Shown here: positions 37,526-49,800 of the stretch, piece after piece
How positions within the stretch are numbered: the first letter of the stretch is position 1
Layout: each line of letters begins with the position of its first letter
NCBI GenBank assembly: GCA_936450465.1
Contig: OW388297.1
Span: 27,670,387 to 27,734,386, forward strand
Reading direction: 5' to 3'
DNA: 64,000 nt
From: Gibbula magus
Lineage: Eukaryota; Mollusca; Gastropoda; Trochida; Trochidae
The notes under the pieces: model-generated
The model's database searches: none
Seen by the model: the letters and a program-made list of their open reading frames with translations, nothing else
What the model was told of the DNA's origin: nothing
Translations under genes and position numbers: made by a program

Positions 37526-40500
37526 ATGGCCATGTCGAACCAAGAGAAACCAATATCTATGGACATGGTCAGCTGCGGGACCATTACTGTGGCCATGTCA
37601 GACCAAGAGAAACCAATATGTATGGACATGGTCAGCTGCAGGACCATTACTGTTGCCATGTCAAACCAAAAGAAACCAATATCTATGGACATGGTCAGCT
37701 GCAGGACCAATTCTGTGGCCATGTCAAACCAAGAGAAACCAATATCTATGGACATGGTCAGCTGCAGGACCATTACTGTTGCCATGTCAAACCAAGAGAA
37801 ACCAATATCTATGGACATGGTCAGCTGCAGGACCATTACTGTGGCCATGTCAAACCAAGAGAAACCAATATCTATGGACATGGTCAGCTGCAGGACCATT
37901 ACTGTGGCCATGTCAAACCAAAAGAAACCAATATGTATGGACATGGTCAGCTGCAGGACCATTACTGTTGCCATGTCAAACCAAGAGAAACCAATATCTA
38001 TGGACATGGTCAGCTGCAGGACCATTACTGTGGCCATGTCAAACCAAAAGAAACCAATATCTATGGACATGGTCAGCTGCAGGACCAATTCTGTGGCCAT
38101 GTCAAACCAAGAGAAACCAATATCTATGGACATGGTCAGCTGCAGGACCATTACTGTTGCCATGTCAAACCAAGAGAAACCAATATCTATGGACATGGTC
38201 AGCTGCAGGACCATTACTGTGGCCATGTCAAACCAAGAGAAACCAATATCTATGGACATGGTCAGCTGCAGGACCATTACTGTGGCCATGTCAAACCAAA
38301 AGAAACCAATATCTATGGACATGGTCAGCTGCAGGACCATTACTGTGGCCATGTCAAACCAAGAGAAACCAATATGTATGGACATGGTCAGCTGCAGGAC
38401 CATTACTGTTGCCATATCAAACCAAAAGAAACCAATATCTATGGACATGGTCAGCTGCAGGACCAATTCTGTGGCCATGTCAAACCAAGAGAAACCAATA
38501 TCTATGGGCATGGTCAGCTGCAGGACCATTACTGTGGCCATGTCAAACCAAGAGAAACCAATATCTATGGACATGGTCAGCTGCAGGACCAATTCTGTGG
38601 CCATGTCAAACCAAGAGAAACCAATATCTATGGACATGGTCAGCTGCAGGACCATTACTGTTGCCATGTCAAACCAAGAGAAACCAATATCTATGGACAT
38701 GGTCAGCTGCAGGACCATTACTGTGGCCATGTCAAACCAAGAGAAACCAATATCTATGGACATGGTCAGCTGCAGGACCATTACTGTGGCCATGTCAAAC
38801 CAAAAGAAACCAATATCTATGGACATGGTCAGCTGCAGGACCATTACTGTGGCCATGTCAAACCAAGAGAAACCAATATCTATGGACATGGTCAGCTGCA
38901 GGACCATTACTGTTGCCATGTCAAACCAAGAGAAACCAATATCTATGGACATGGTCAGCTGCAGGACCATTACTGTGGCCATGTCAAACCAAGAGAAACC
39001 AATATCTATGGACATGATCAGCTGCAGGACCATTACTGTGGCCATGTCAAACCAAGAGAAACCAATATCTATGGACATGGTCAGCTGCAGGACCATTACT
39101 GTGGCCATGTCAAACCAAGAGAAACCAATATCTATGGACATGGTCAGCTGCAGGACCATTACTGTGGCCATGTCAAACCAAGAGAAACCAATATCTATGG
39201 ACATGGTCAGCTGCAGGACCATTACTGTGGCCATGTCAAACCAAGAGAAACCAATATATATGGACATGGTCAGCTGCAGGACCATTACTGTGGCCATGTC
39301 AAACCAAAAGAAACCAATATCTATGGACATGGTCAGCTGCAGGACCATTACTGTTGCCATGTCAAACCAAGAGAAACCAATATCTATGGACATGGTCAGC
39401 TGCACGACCATTACTGTTGCCATGTCAAACCAAAAGAAACCAATATCTATGGACATGGTCAGCTGCAGGACCATTACTGTTGCCATGTCAAACCAAGAGA
39501 AACCAATATCTATGGACATGGTCAGCTGCAGGACCATTACTGTGGCCATGTCAAACCAAAAGAAACCAATATATATGGACATGGTCAGCTGCAGGACCAT
39601 TACTGTGGCCATGTCAAACCAAAAGAAACCAATATCTATGGACATGGTCAGCTGCAGGACCATTACTGTTGCCATGTCAAACCAAGAGAAACCAATATCT
39701 ATGGACATGGTCAGCTGCAGGACCATTACTGTTGCCATGTCAAACCAAGAGAAACCAATATCTATGGACATGGTCAGCTGCAGGACCATTACTGTGGCCA
39801 TGTCAAACCAAGAGAAACCAATATCTATGGACATGGTCAGCTGCACGACCATTACTGTGGCCATATCAGACCAAGAGAAACCAATATATATGGACATGGT
39901 CAGCTGCAGGACCATTACTGTGGCCATGTCAAACCAAGAGAAACCAATATATATGGACATGGTCAGCTACAGGACCATTACTGTGGCCATGTCAAACCAA
40001 GAGAAACCAATATATATGGACATGGTCAGCTGCAGGACCATTACTGTGGCCATGTCAAACCAAAAGAAACCAATATCTATGGACATGGTCAGCTGCAGGA
40101 CCAATTCTGTGGCCATGTCAAACCAAGAGAAACCAATATCTATGGACATGGTCAGCTGCAGGACCATTACTGTTGCCATGTCAAACCAAAAGAAACCAAT
40201 ATCTATGGACATGGTCAGCTGCAGGACCAATTCTGTGGCCATGTCAAACCAAGAGAAACCAATATCTATGGACATGGTCAGCTGCAGGACCATTACTGTT
40301 GCCATGTCAAACCAAGAGAAACCAATATCTATGGACATGGTCAGCTGCAGGACCATTACTGTGGCCATGTCAAACCAAGAGAAACCAATATCTATGGACA
40401 TGGTCAGCTGCAGGACCATTACTGTGGCCATGTCAAACCAAAAGAAACCAATATGTATGGACATGGTCAGCTGCAGGACCATTACTGTGGCCATGTCAAA

Positions 40501-41995
40501 CCAAGAGAAACCAATATGTATGGACATGGTCAGCTGCAGGACCATTACTGTGGCCATGTCAAACCAAGAGAAACCAATATCTATGGACATGGTCAGCTGC
40601 AGGACCAATTCTGTGGCCATGTCAAACCAAGAGAAACCAATATGTATGGACATGGTCAGCTGCAGGACCATTACTGTGGCCATGTCAAACCAAGAGAAAC
40701 CAATATGTATGGACATGGTCAGCTGCAGGACCAATTCTGTGGCCATGTCAAACCAAGAGAAACCAATATATATGGACATGGTCAGCTGCAGGACCATTAC
40801 TGTGGCCATGTCAAACCAAGAGAAACCAATATGTATGGACATGGTCAGCTGCAGGACCATTACTGTGGCCATGTCAAACCAAGAGAAACCAATATCTATG
40901 GACATGGTCAGCTGCAGGACCATTACTGTTGCCATGTCAAACCAAGAGAAACCAATATCTATGGACATGGTCAGCTGGAGGACCATTACTGTGGCCATGT
41001 CAAACCAAGAGAAGCCAATATCTATGGACATGGTCAGCTGCAGGACCATTACTGTGGCCATGTCAAACCAAAAGAAACCAATATCTATGGACATGATCAG
41101 CTGCAGGACCAATTCTGTGGCCATGTCAAACCAAGAGAAACCAATATCTATGGACATGGTCAGCTGCAGGACCATTACTGTTGCCATGTCAAACCAAGAG
41201 AAACCAATATCTATGGACATGGTCAGCTGCAGGACCATTACTGTGGCCATGTCAAACCAAGAGAAACCAATATATATGGACATGGTCAGCTGCAGGACCA
41301 ATTCTGTGGCCATGTCAAACCAAAAGAAACCAATATCTATGGACATGATCAGCTGCAGGACCAATTCTGTGGCCATGTCAAACCAAGAGAAACCAATATC
41401 TATGGACATGGTCAGCTGCAGGACCAATTCTGTGGCCATGTCAGACCAAGAGAAACCAATATCTATGGACATGGTCAGCTGCAGGACCATTACTGTTGCC
41501 ATGTCAAACCAAGAGAAACCAATATCTATGGACATGGTCAGCTGCAGGACCATTACTGTGGCCATGTCAAACCAAGAGAAACCAATATATATGGACATGG
41601 TCAGCTGCAGGACCAATTCTGTGGCCATGTCAAACCAAAAGAAACCAATATCTATGGACATGATCAGCTGCAGGACCAATTCTGTGGCCATGTCAAACCA
41701 AGAGAAACCAATATCTATGGACATGGTCAGCTGCAGGACCAATTCTGTGGCCATGTCAAACCAAGAGAAACCAATATCTATGGACATGGTCAGCTGCAGG
41801 ACCATTACTGTGGCCATGTCAAACCAAGAGAAACCAATATGTATGGACATGGTCAGCTGCAGGACCATTACTGTGGCCATGTCAGACCAAGAGAAACCAA
41901 TATCTATGGACATGGTCAGCTGCAGGACCATTACTGTGGCCATATCAAACCAAGAGAAACCAATATGTATGGACATGGTCAGCTGCAGAACCATT
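37526..41995. repeat. 63-bp minisatellite open in four frames
   Basis: About 71 copies of a 63-bp unit containing CAGCTGCAGGACCATTACTG, TGGCCATGTCAAACCAAGAG and AAACCAATATCTATGGACAT. As 63 is a multiple of three and the unit lacks stops in all three + frames and one minus frame, long frames arise: 1561 codons (37429-42114, first ATG near 37459), 1497 codons (37514-42007), 498 and 580 codons in the third, and 820 and 675 codons on the minus strand. The main variants are AGA/AAA, GGC/TGC, CATTAC/CAATTC and TATCTATGG/TATGTATGG. They change amino acids in at least two frames each and no frame is spared. That argues against translation of any of them. Each unit can fold: ATGGTC-AGCTGCAG-GACCAT, with an outer GACATGG/CCATGTC pair. 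Confidence 0.95.
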
Positions 41996-42329
41996 ATTTT
42001 TTTATAAAAAAAACAGTGTCTATACTGGTGATGAAAGCTGACCAGTTAGAATTACCAATGGACTGCTCATTGTTGGTATTTGACTCAATGATAGTTCCTG
42101 TAGTGCATACATAAAGTGCTTAAGAAACCATGTAATTTGGGAGATAATACACTTGACTTTCTAAGAGTGATTACAAGTTTAAGAAATACTACTCTTCTCT
42201 GCATGTCTAATCATAAAAAACTGTTATATACAGTTTTCTATTTTCCGTCAGCTGTGTTAAATTCTTTTATATTTATTACGTAATAATAATCTTGTACTAC
42301 AAAAGGGATTTATGAGAAATAAAAATCGC

Positions 42330-43200
42330 AGATTCCGGGGGTATATTGTTTTTCACCTGTCCGTCTGTCCGTCCGTCTGTCTGTCCGTCCGTCTGTGTGT
42401 TTGTCCACAAAAACTTTAACCTTGGCCATAACTTTGGATTGCTCAGAGATAGGGCTTTCATACTTGGCATGTGCATACCTTATGATGAGACCTTTCAGAT
42501 GAGGTCGTCATATTTGACCTTGTGACCTTGACCTTGCCGCAATTGACATTTTCAGAAAACTTTAACCTTGGCCATAACTTTAGATTGCTCAGAGCTAGGG
42601 CTTACATACTTTGCATGTGCATACCTTGTGATGAGACCGTTCAGATGAGGTCATCATATTTGACCTTGTGACCTTGACCAATGAACATTTTCAGAAAACT
42701 TTTACCTTGGCCATAACTTTTGATTGTTAAGAGTTACAGCTTTCAAACTTGGCATGTGCATACCTTGTGATGAGACCTTCAGATGAGGTCATCATATTTG
42801 ACCTTGTGACCTTGACCTTGACCTTGCCGCAGTTGACATCTCCAGTAAACTTTAACCTTTGCCATAACTTTAGATTCCTCAGAGCTACGACTTTCATACT
42901 TGGCATGTGCATACCTTGTGATGAGACCGTTCATATGAGGTCATCATATTTGACCTCGTGACCTAGACCTTGCCGAAGTGGACAATATTTAGAATTAATC
43001 TTGGCCATAACTGTGTATTGCTCAATGCTACGGCTTTCATACTTGGCATGTGCATACCTTGTGATGAGACCTTACATTTGAGGTAATCATATTTGACCTT
43101 GTGGCCTTGACCTTGCCGCAGTGGACGATATTCAGAAAACTTTAAACTTGGCCATGCCTTTGGTATATCCGGGGGCATCCGTGTTTAACAAACACATCTT
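42330..43200 (+). mobile_element. Dispersed repeat with five ~145-bp internal units
   Basis: Five and a half copies of a 138-152 bp unit start at CCTTGGCCATAACTTT (about 42421, 42567, 42705, 42857, 43000 and a decayed one at 43146). Each unit contains CATACTTGGCATGTGCATAC, CTTGTGATGAGACC and ATTTGACCTTGTGACCTTGA. The block is bounded by TTCCGGGGGTATATTG with a (GTCC)n tract at left and GGTATATCCGGGGGCATCC at right. The array therefore appears to be the inside of a mobile element and not a free satellite. I recall similar units in other mollusc genomes; the superfamily is not clear. Confidence 0.75.
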
Positions 43201-43329
43201 GTTTTTGTTGTTGTTTGTTTTAGATTGAGAATCTGAAGAAACTGAGAAGACTGAGGTAGTTTAATGTTGACAATACTACTATGGTTATGTTTTGTAATTG
43301 TTGTATCCAATCTATTTTATCATTTTCTG

Positions 43330-43605
43330 TACAGTGTTGGTTTGGTGCCCTCTCACTCCAAAACAAAAACAAACTTCAAAGAATTTAAAAAAATCACTGG
43401 CACATATTTTAATTCTCTCTTTCAACTTTGTGAAAATCGTGCTTAAAAGTCAGCCCAAAATATTTTATCTGATCCTTCACATGACCTTTACTACTGTTAT
43501 AAACTTTTACCATCAGGACGCAGGTATCTTATCCCTAAATTAAGGACGAAGAGTGCACGTTCATCGTTTTTACCTAACAGTATTAAACTTTTAAATAACC
43601 TTTAA
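43330..43605 (+). pseudogene. 3' end of a non-LTR retrotransposon ORF2
   Basis: In one frame, interrupted by a single TAA at 43444, the sequence encodes the C-terminal tail of a LINE-type reverse-transcriptase protein. It reads FKKITGTYFNSL, then NILSDPSHDL, KLLPSGRRYLIPKLRT and SARSSFLPNSIKLLNNL before a stop at 43603. The PSGRRY...PKLRT...SFLPNSI pattern is typical of CR1/Jockey-group elements. What follows to about 43790 may be the 3' UTR. The copy is 5'-truncated, as is usual after incomplete target-primed reverse transcription. Confidence 0.88.
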
Positions 43606-45180
43606 CTTAAAAACTATGATACATCATAAGAATATTCATGTTGTAGATTATGTATGTTCTTATACTTTGCATACTGTACACATTTTAACTTATCTTAACA
43701 TTTAAGTGTTTGTCATTGTCTGTATGTTTTAAGTGTTATGATATGTTGCATCACAGGCAATGACTTATTATTATTATTAATACCGACAGTTCTTAACATT
43801 TCGTTCTAACCCAAGGTCATTGAAAGGGTAATTGCAGATTTTTCATTCTTGTCCTAACTCATCGAAAGGGAAGTTGTAGCTCTTGAACGATTATAAACTG
43901 TATGATCCACTGCAATATACCTCTGCTCTGAACAGAACCAACCGTATTCTAATCGTGATGACCTGACATCAGTGTACTCCGGAACCATTGCCCTGTCGAG
44001 TATCCTGGAGCTCGAGTCAGTGCAGATGTTGAAACAACCGACCATCGGACACTCCTACATCCAACTGGATGTTTAAATTGTCCATCGGACTGGTTCACAT
44101 ACTACCTGTCACAGGTCACTCAAGGTCTTAACTTTGCACGAGTATTGTAAAAGTAGTTTGAATTTGAATCTCTTTAGTATCCAAGATCATTATTCACGAT
44201 TTTGGTTTACATGTAGTTTCCTAAATATAAGCCCTTACATAGTTTGATCTATTCGCAATGACTTAAGTGTGACACTGACTTGCGGGTGAAGTGTTATGTG
44301 CACTAGTGCAGGTATTAAATGTTAGTTACGTTCAACTATATTGATACTGTTAGATATAATAAAAGCTAGTCATCGTATAAAGAGGCTCCATGACAACAAT
44401 AAAGAAAAGGGGATCCATTCACAAAATAACAGTTACTAAGGATATCCTCAACTCCCATTGTTTAACATAACTCGACGGTGACCTAAGTGACCGCAATGCT
44501 CCATGAGAGGAGACTCGGGTTTCTACAGCAGGGAACAGATGGAGTTTCAGAAGGTGATATCCTATGCTCGTCAAATCTTCTTTTACATATGAACGTTAAG
44601 CCTCCCTGTATTAACTAATCCCCAGTTCTACAGTGAACACTTGTACATGCAGACACCTGTTTACCCGTATTATACAGCACAAAGCGTGGATTGTGTGCCG
44701 AATATTCCTGCTCTGCTTGCATTGCCCACCCGGCGGAGAGGCCTATAGCGACCTGGGCTCCAGATCTATCTTTCAACAACCAGTCTTTGTCAGATTTGCA
44801 AATAAACACAGAATTTATTCCTTCCTTCTCTTCACACTTGACGTTTTCAACTGTTTCAAAATTTAAAAAGTGATTGCAAAGACAGCATGAATGGAGAGTC
44901 GCTGTAGGAAATGACAAGATGATAAACTGGATTATGACTAAAGAAATGGTTTAAACACAGCAACTCTGGCCTCAACATATGCAAAATGTACAATTAACAT
45001 AAAAGAATATAAAACGTGCAAAATTAACAATAAATATACTGTATATACGTATACGTGACAAGTAAGTAATAAACATAGTGTACACGTATACATGCAAAGG
45101 GGATAATAAACACATTGTACAAGTACTACTTCTTCAAACCCTATCATAAATATTCTATAGAAGTAGCAGAAATATAATCA
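43606..45180. other. Spacer, no firm gene
   Basis: The first ~190 bp are probably LINE 3' UTR, ending at (TTA)n near 43770. A 100-codon minus-strand frame (44615-44917) and a 77-codon + frame (44633-44866) overlap in a GC-richer patch. Neither shows a known domain or good splice borders. The stretch 44960-45120 has loose repeats of ACATAAA and GTATAC. Confidence 0.4.
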
Positions 45181-45182
45181 TG

Positions 45183-45335
45183 TTCCCACGGAAGTAACTC
45201 AGTTGGTAGAGCGATCACATTCGATCCCCGACCACGTAATACCGAGAGATGATCAAAGATTATGATCTCTGCTCAACACCACATAAGGATACAAGGTCGA
45301 GTGCTTATAAATGAAAGAGGACCAGCCCGCATGGT
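45183..45335 (+). mobile_element. tRNA-derived SINE fragment
   Basis: GGAAGTAACTCAGTTGGTAG with AGCG is a clear A-box region. It is followed almost at once by ATTCGATCCCCGACCACGTA (B-box), so about 25 bp of the tRNA middle are deleted. The tail (ATAAGGATACAAGGTCGAGTG ... CATGGTGGCG) is the non-tRNA body. It is too short and too broken to be a tRNA gene. Confidence 0.75.
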
Positions 45336-45814
45336 GGCGTCACAAAACTATATTCTGTAACTTAACTATTATGAAATATGGATATCATTTTAATATAATA
45401 TATTGTATGAATAATGTACTTTTTAAAATGTAATTCAATGACTCGTGATTGCTGCAGTAGGAGCCAGAGGTTTTTAAAAACAGATAATGTTTAAACAAAT
45501 TACAAATTTAGTTTAGTTGTCTTCTTCGTGTTCATGACTCGTGCATACTTATCTTGATTTATTGTACCTGTTGTTTCTTTTGTCGCCTAGTGTACTCTTA
45601 TATGAGACTTACCAATTTGATGGTTCGTATCCCGACTAGACTAACACTCAACCTTAATTCGGGACCTGACCAAATTCTCTTTACCGGAAGAAGTAGAAAT
45701 TTCACATGTGATATGTAGCATGTCTCCACAGGTTAACTGATGTCTCACACTTTTAAAATATTCATTATTTCTATCAGTACAGGTCTAAGAGTAGAATAAG
45801 GTCATCACATTTTT

Positions 45815-46735
45815 GTTGTTGAAGGGTCGTACACCAATGGAGACTTTTGATGAGAAGAGAGAAAATTATGGAGAGGATGCCCCATCGTATGGCGTTCTCA
45901 AACACTGGCATCGTCAGTTCAAGTGTGGTCGAACCTCCGTTGAAACAGCTTCAATTCCATGTCGATCCCAGTCAGCCATTGATAATGACTCTATCAGACA
46001 AGTGGAAGCTGCAATTTTTTAAGATCGCCGAATTACTGTCCGTCAAGTTGCCCAAGATGTCAAGATAAGTGTTGGGTCTGTGGAGAAAATCATTCATGAC
46101 CATTTGCACATGCGGAGGTTGTCAGCTTGGTGGTTACCCCGACTGCTCACACCTTTAACAAAATTTCCAAAGTCGACTGCTCAAAAGCTTGTTTAGTAAT
46201 GTGCCAAGAAAACCAGGATAACTTGTTCGACTGACTAATCACACAGGATGAAACATGGGTCCATCACTATGACAGTCAAAGCAGTGGAAGCATCTTCAGT
46301 CACCGCCCCCTAAAAAGGCACGGGTCCAGCCCTCGGCAGGCAATGTTATGCTCAACGTATTTTTGGGTCAGCATGGTGTAATCATGATGGATTTTTGGGA
46401 ACGGGTACGAACCACAATTTGGGGACAATGATCCTGTTCACAACTCACGTGTAGCTCAGACGGAAGCGCATACCTGCGGCTATGAGATACTTCCTCACCC
46501 ACGGTATTCTCCTGACCGTGCACCATCTGATTTCTTCCTCTTCCCAAACATGAGGTTATTTTTGAAAGGCACTCGTTTCCCCGATGATGAAACCGCCATT
46601 AATGAGGTCAAGCCTGGCTTTTGACAAAATCTGATGCCTTTTACAAGAAAAACCTAGAAGGCTGCATCAAACGTTGTTTCGTGTCTTTCAGTAAAGTAGA
46701 AGTCTATCAGGGGAAATCGTTATTGAACGCCCCTC
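45815..46735 (+). pseudogene. mariner-type transposase pseudogene
   Basis: A full-length but broken mariner transposase on the + strand. N-terminal part: LKGRTPMETFDE, GVLKHWHRQFKCGRTS and, after a stop at 46020, RRITVRQVAQDVKISVGSVE (paired helix-turn-helix). The WVPRLLTP motif appears as AWWLPRLLTP (about 46130). Catalytic part: TQDETWVHHYDSQSK (first Asp, about 46245), a DND-PVHNSRVAQ block (second Asp, about 46427) and YSPDRAPSDFFLF (third Asp, about 46530). The second and third Asp are separated by exactly 34 residues in an open frame, the DD34D signature of mariner. Stops and frameshifts at several points make it inactive. The 53-bp array begins about 150 bp downstream. Confidence 0.93.
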
Positions 46736-46879
46736 GTATATGAAATATGCATATCATGAAAGTACGAGTTGAAGTAAACCATGCAGGATTGAACACTGCT
46801 GAAAGAGCTTTCAGAGCGAACAAAATGAACAAATAATACATACGAATTCTTGTGTTTTATGAAAACATCACGATTTCCA

Positions 46880-49800
46880 GTCAAAGAAGGTGGTTTGCTG
46901 CATTGCAGTATACTTTAAACAAACTTCATGACTTCCATTTAAAGAAAGTGATTGCCGCTTTCTCTTCCTATAGACTACGATAAATAATCTTCACGACTTC
47001 CAGTCCAAAGAGGTAAATTTGCTACATTCACTTCCTATAAAGTAATTTAAACAACCTTCACTACAAAGTAATTGCTGCATTCACTTCCTATAAAGTAATT
47101 TAAGCAACCTTCAATACAAAGTAATTGCTGCATTCACTTCTTATAAAGTAATTTAAGCAACCTTCACTACAAAGTAATTGCTGCATTCACTTCCTATAAA
47201 GTAATTTAAGCAACCTTCACTACACAGTAATTGCTGCATTCACTTCCCATAAAGTAATTTAAGCAACCTTCACTACACAGTAATTGCTGCATTCACTTCC
47301 TATAAAGTAATTTAAGGAACCTTCACTACAGAGTAATTGCTGCATTCACTTCCTATAAAGTAATTTAAGCAACCTTCACTGCAAAGTAATTGCTGCATTC
47401 ACTTCCTATAAAGTAATTTAAGCAACCTTCACTGCAGAGTAATTGCTGCATTCACTTCCTATAAAGTAATTTAAGCAACCTTCACTACAGAGTAATTGCT
47501 GCATTCACTTCCTATGAAGTAATTTAAGCAACCTTCACTACAAAGTAATTGCTGCATTCACTTCCTATAAAGTAATTTAAGCAACCTTCACTACAGAGTA
47601 ATTGCTGCATTCACTTCCTATTAAGTAATTTAAACAACCTTCACTACAGAGTAATTGCTGCATTCACTTCCCATAAAGTAATTTAAGCAACCTTCACTAC
47701 ACAGTAATTGCTGCATTCACTTCCTATAAAGTAATTTAAGCAACCTTCACTACAGAGTAATTGCTGCATTCACTTCCTATAAAGTAATTTAAGCAACCTT
47801 CACTACAGAGTAATTGCTGCATTCACTTCCTATAAAGTAATTTAAGCAACCTTCACTACAGAGTAATTGCTGCATTCACTTCCTATGAAGTAATTTAAGC
47901 AACCTTCACTACAAAGTAATTGCTGCATTCACTTCCTATAAAGTAATTTAAGCAACCTTCACTACAGAGTAATTGCTGCATTCACTTCCTATTAAGTAAT
48001 TTAAACAACCTTCACTACAGAGTAATTGCTGCATTCACTTCCTACAAAGTAATTTAAGCAACTTCACTACAGAGTAATTGCTGCATTCACTTCCTATAAA
48101 GTAATTTAAGCAACCTTCACTACAAAGTAATTGCTGCATTCACTTCCTATAAAGTAATATAAGCAACCTTCAATACAAAGTAATTGCTGCATTCACTTCC
48201 TATAAAGTAATTTAAGCAACCTTCACTACAAAGTAATTGCTGCATTCACTTCCTATAAAGTAATTTAAGCAACCTTCACTACAGAGTAATTGCTGCATTC
48301 ACTTCCTATAAAGTAATTTAAGCAACCTTCACTACAAAGTAATTGCTGCATTCACTTCCTATAAAGTAATTTAAGCAACCTTCACTACAGAGTAATTGCT
48401 GCATTCACTTCCTATAAAGTAATTTAAGCAACCTTCACTACAAAGTAATTGCTGCATTCACTTCCTATAAAGTAATTTAAGCAACCTTCACTACAGAGTA
48501 ATTGCTGCATGTACTTCCTATAAAGTAATTTAAGCAACCTTCACTACAAATAATTGCTGCATTCACTTCCTAAAAAGTAATTTAAGCAACCTTCAATACA
48601 AAGTAATTGCTACATTCACTTCCTATAAAGTAATTTAAGCAACCTTCACTACAAAGTAATTGCTGCATTCACTTCCTAAAAAGTAATTTAAGTAACCTTC
48701 ACTACAAAGTAATTGCTGCATTCACTTCCTATAAAGTAATTTAAGCAACCTTCACTACAGAGTAATTGCTGCATTTACTTCCTATAAAGTAATTTAAGCA
48801 AACTTCACTACAAATAATTGCTGCATTTACTTCCTATAAAGTAATTTAAGCAACCTTCAATACAAAGTAATTGCTACATTCACTTCCTATAAAGTAATTT
48901 AAGCAACCTTCACTACAAAGTAATTGCTGCATTCACTTCCTATAAAGTAATTTAAGCAACCTTCACTACAAAGTAATTGCTGCATTCACTTCCTATAAAG
49001 TAATTTAAGCAACCTTCACTACAAAGTAATTGCTGCATTCACTTCCTATAAAGTAATTTAAGCAACCTTCACTACAGAGTAATTGCTGCATTCACTTCCT
49101 ATAAAGTAATTTAAGCAACCTTCACTACAAAGTAATTGCTGCATTCACTTCCTATAAAGTAATTTAAGCAACCTTCACTACAGAGTAATTGCTGCATTTA
49201 CTTCCTATAAAGTAATTTAAGCAACCTTCACTACAAAAAATTGCTGCATTCACTTCCTAAAAAGTAATTTAAGCAACCTTCAATACAAAGTAATTGCTAC
49301 ATTCACTTCCTATAAAGTAATTTAAGCAACCTTCACTACAAAGTAATTGCTGCATTCACTTCCTAAAAAGTAATTTAAGTAACCTTCACTACAAAGTAAT
49401 TGCTGCATTCACTTCCTAAAAAGTAATTTAAGCAACCTTCACTACAAAGTATGTGCTGCATTCACTTCCTATAAAGTAATTTAAGCAACCTTCACTACAG
49501 AGTAATTGCTGCATTCACTTCCTATAAAGTAATTTAAGCAACCTTCACTACAAAGTAATTGCTGCATTCACTTCCTATAAAGTAATTTAAGCAACCTTCA
49601 CTACAGAGTAATTGCTGCATTCACTTCCTATAAAGTAATTTAAGCAACCTTCACTACAGAGTAATTGCTGCATTCACTTCCTATAAAGTAATTTAAGCAA
49701 CCTTCAATACAAAGTAATTGCTGCATTCACTTCCTATAAAGTAATTTAGGCAACCTTCACTACACAGTAATTGCTGCATTCACTTCCTATAAAGTAATTT

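Noticed and set aside
37429..42114. 1561-codon open frame as a real repetitive protein gene
   Set aside because: It begins with TTG (first ATG near 37459), three other frames are equally open, unit variants are not silent in it, and it has no signal peptide or splice context. It is listed as a repeat with a test proposed.
44615..44917. 100-codon minus-strand frame as a gene or exon
   Set aside because: The translation looks less random than most, but there is no known motif and an overlapping + frame is just as plausible.
45183..45240. tRNA gene on the + strand
   Set aside because: The anticodon arm is missing between the A- and B-box motifs.
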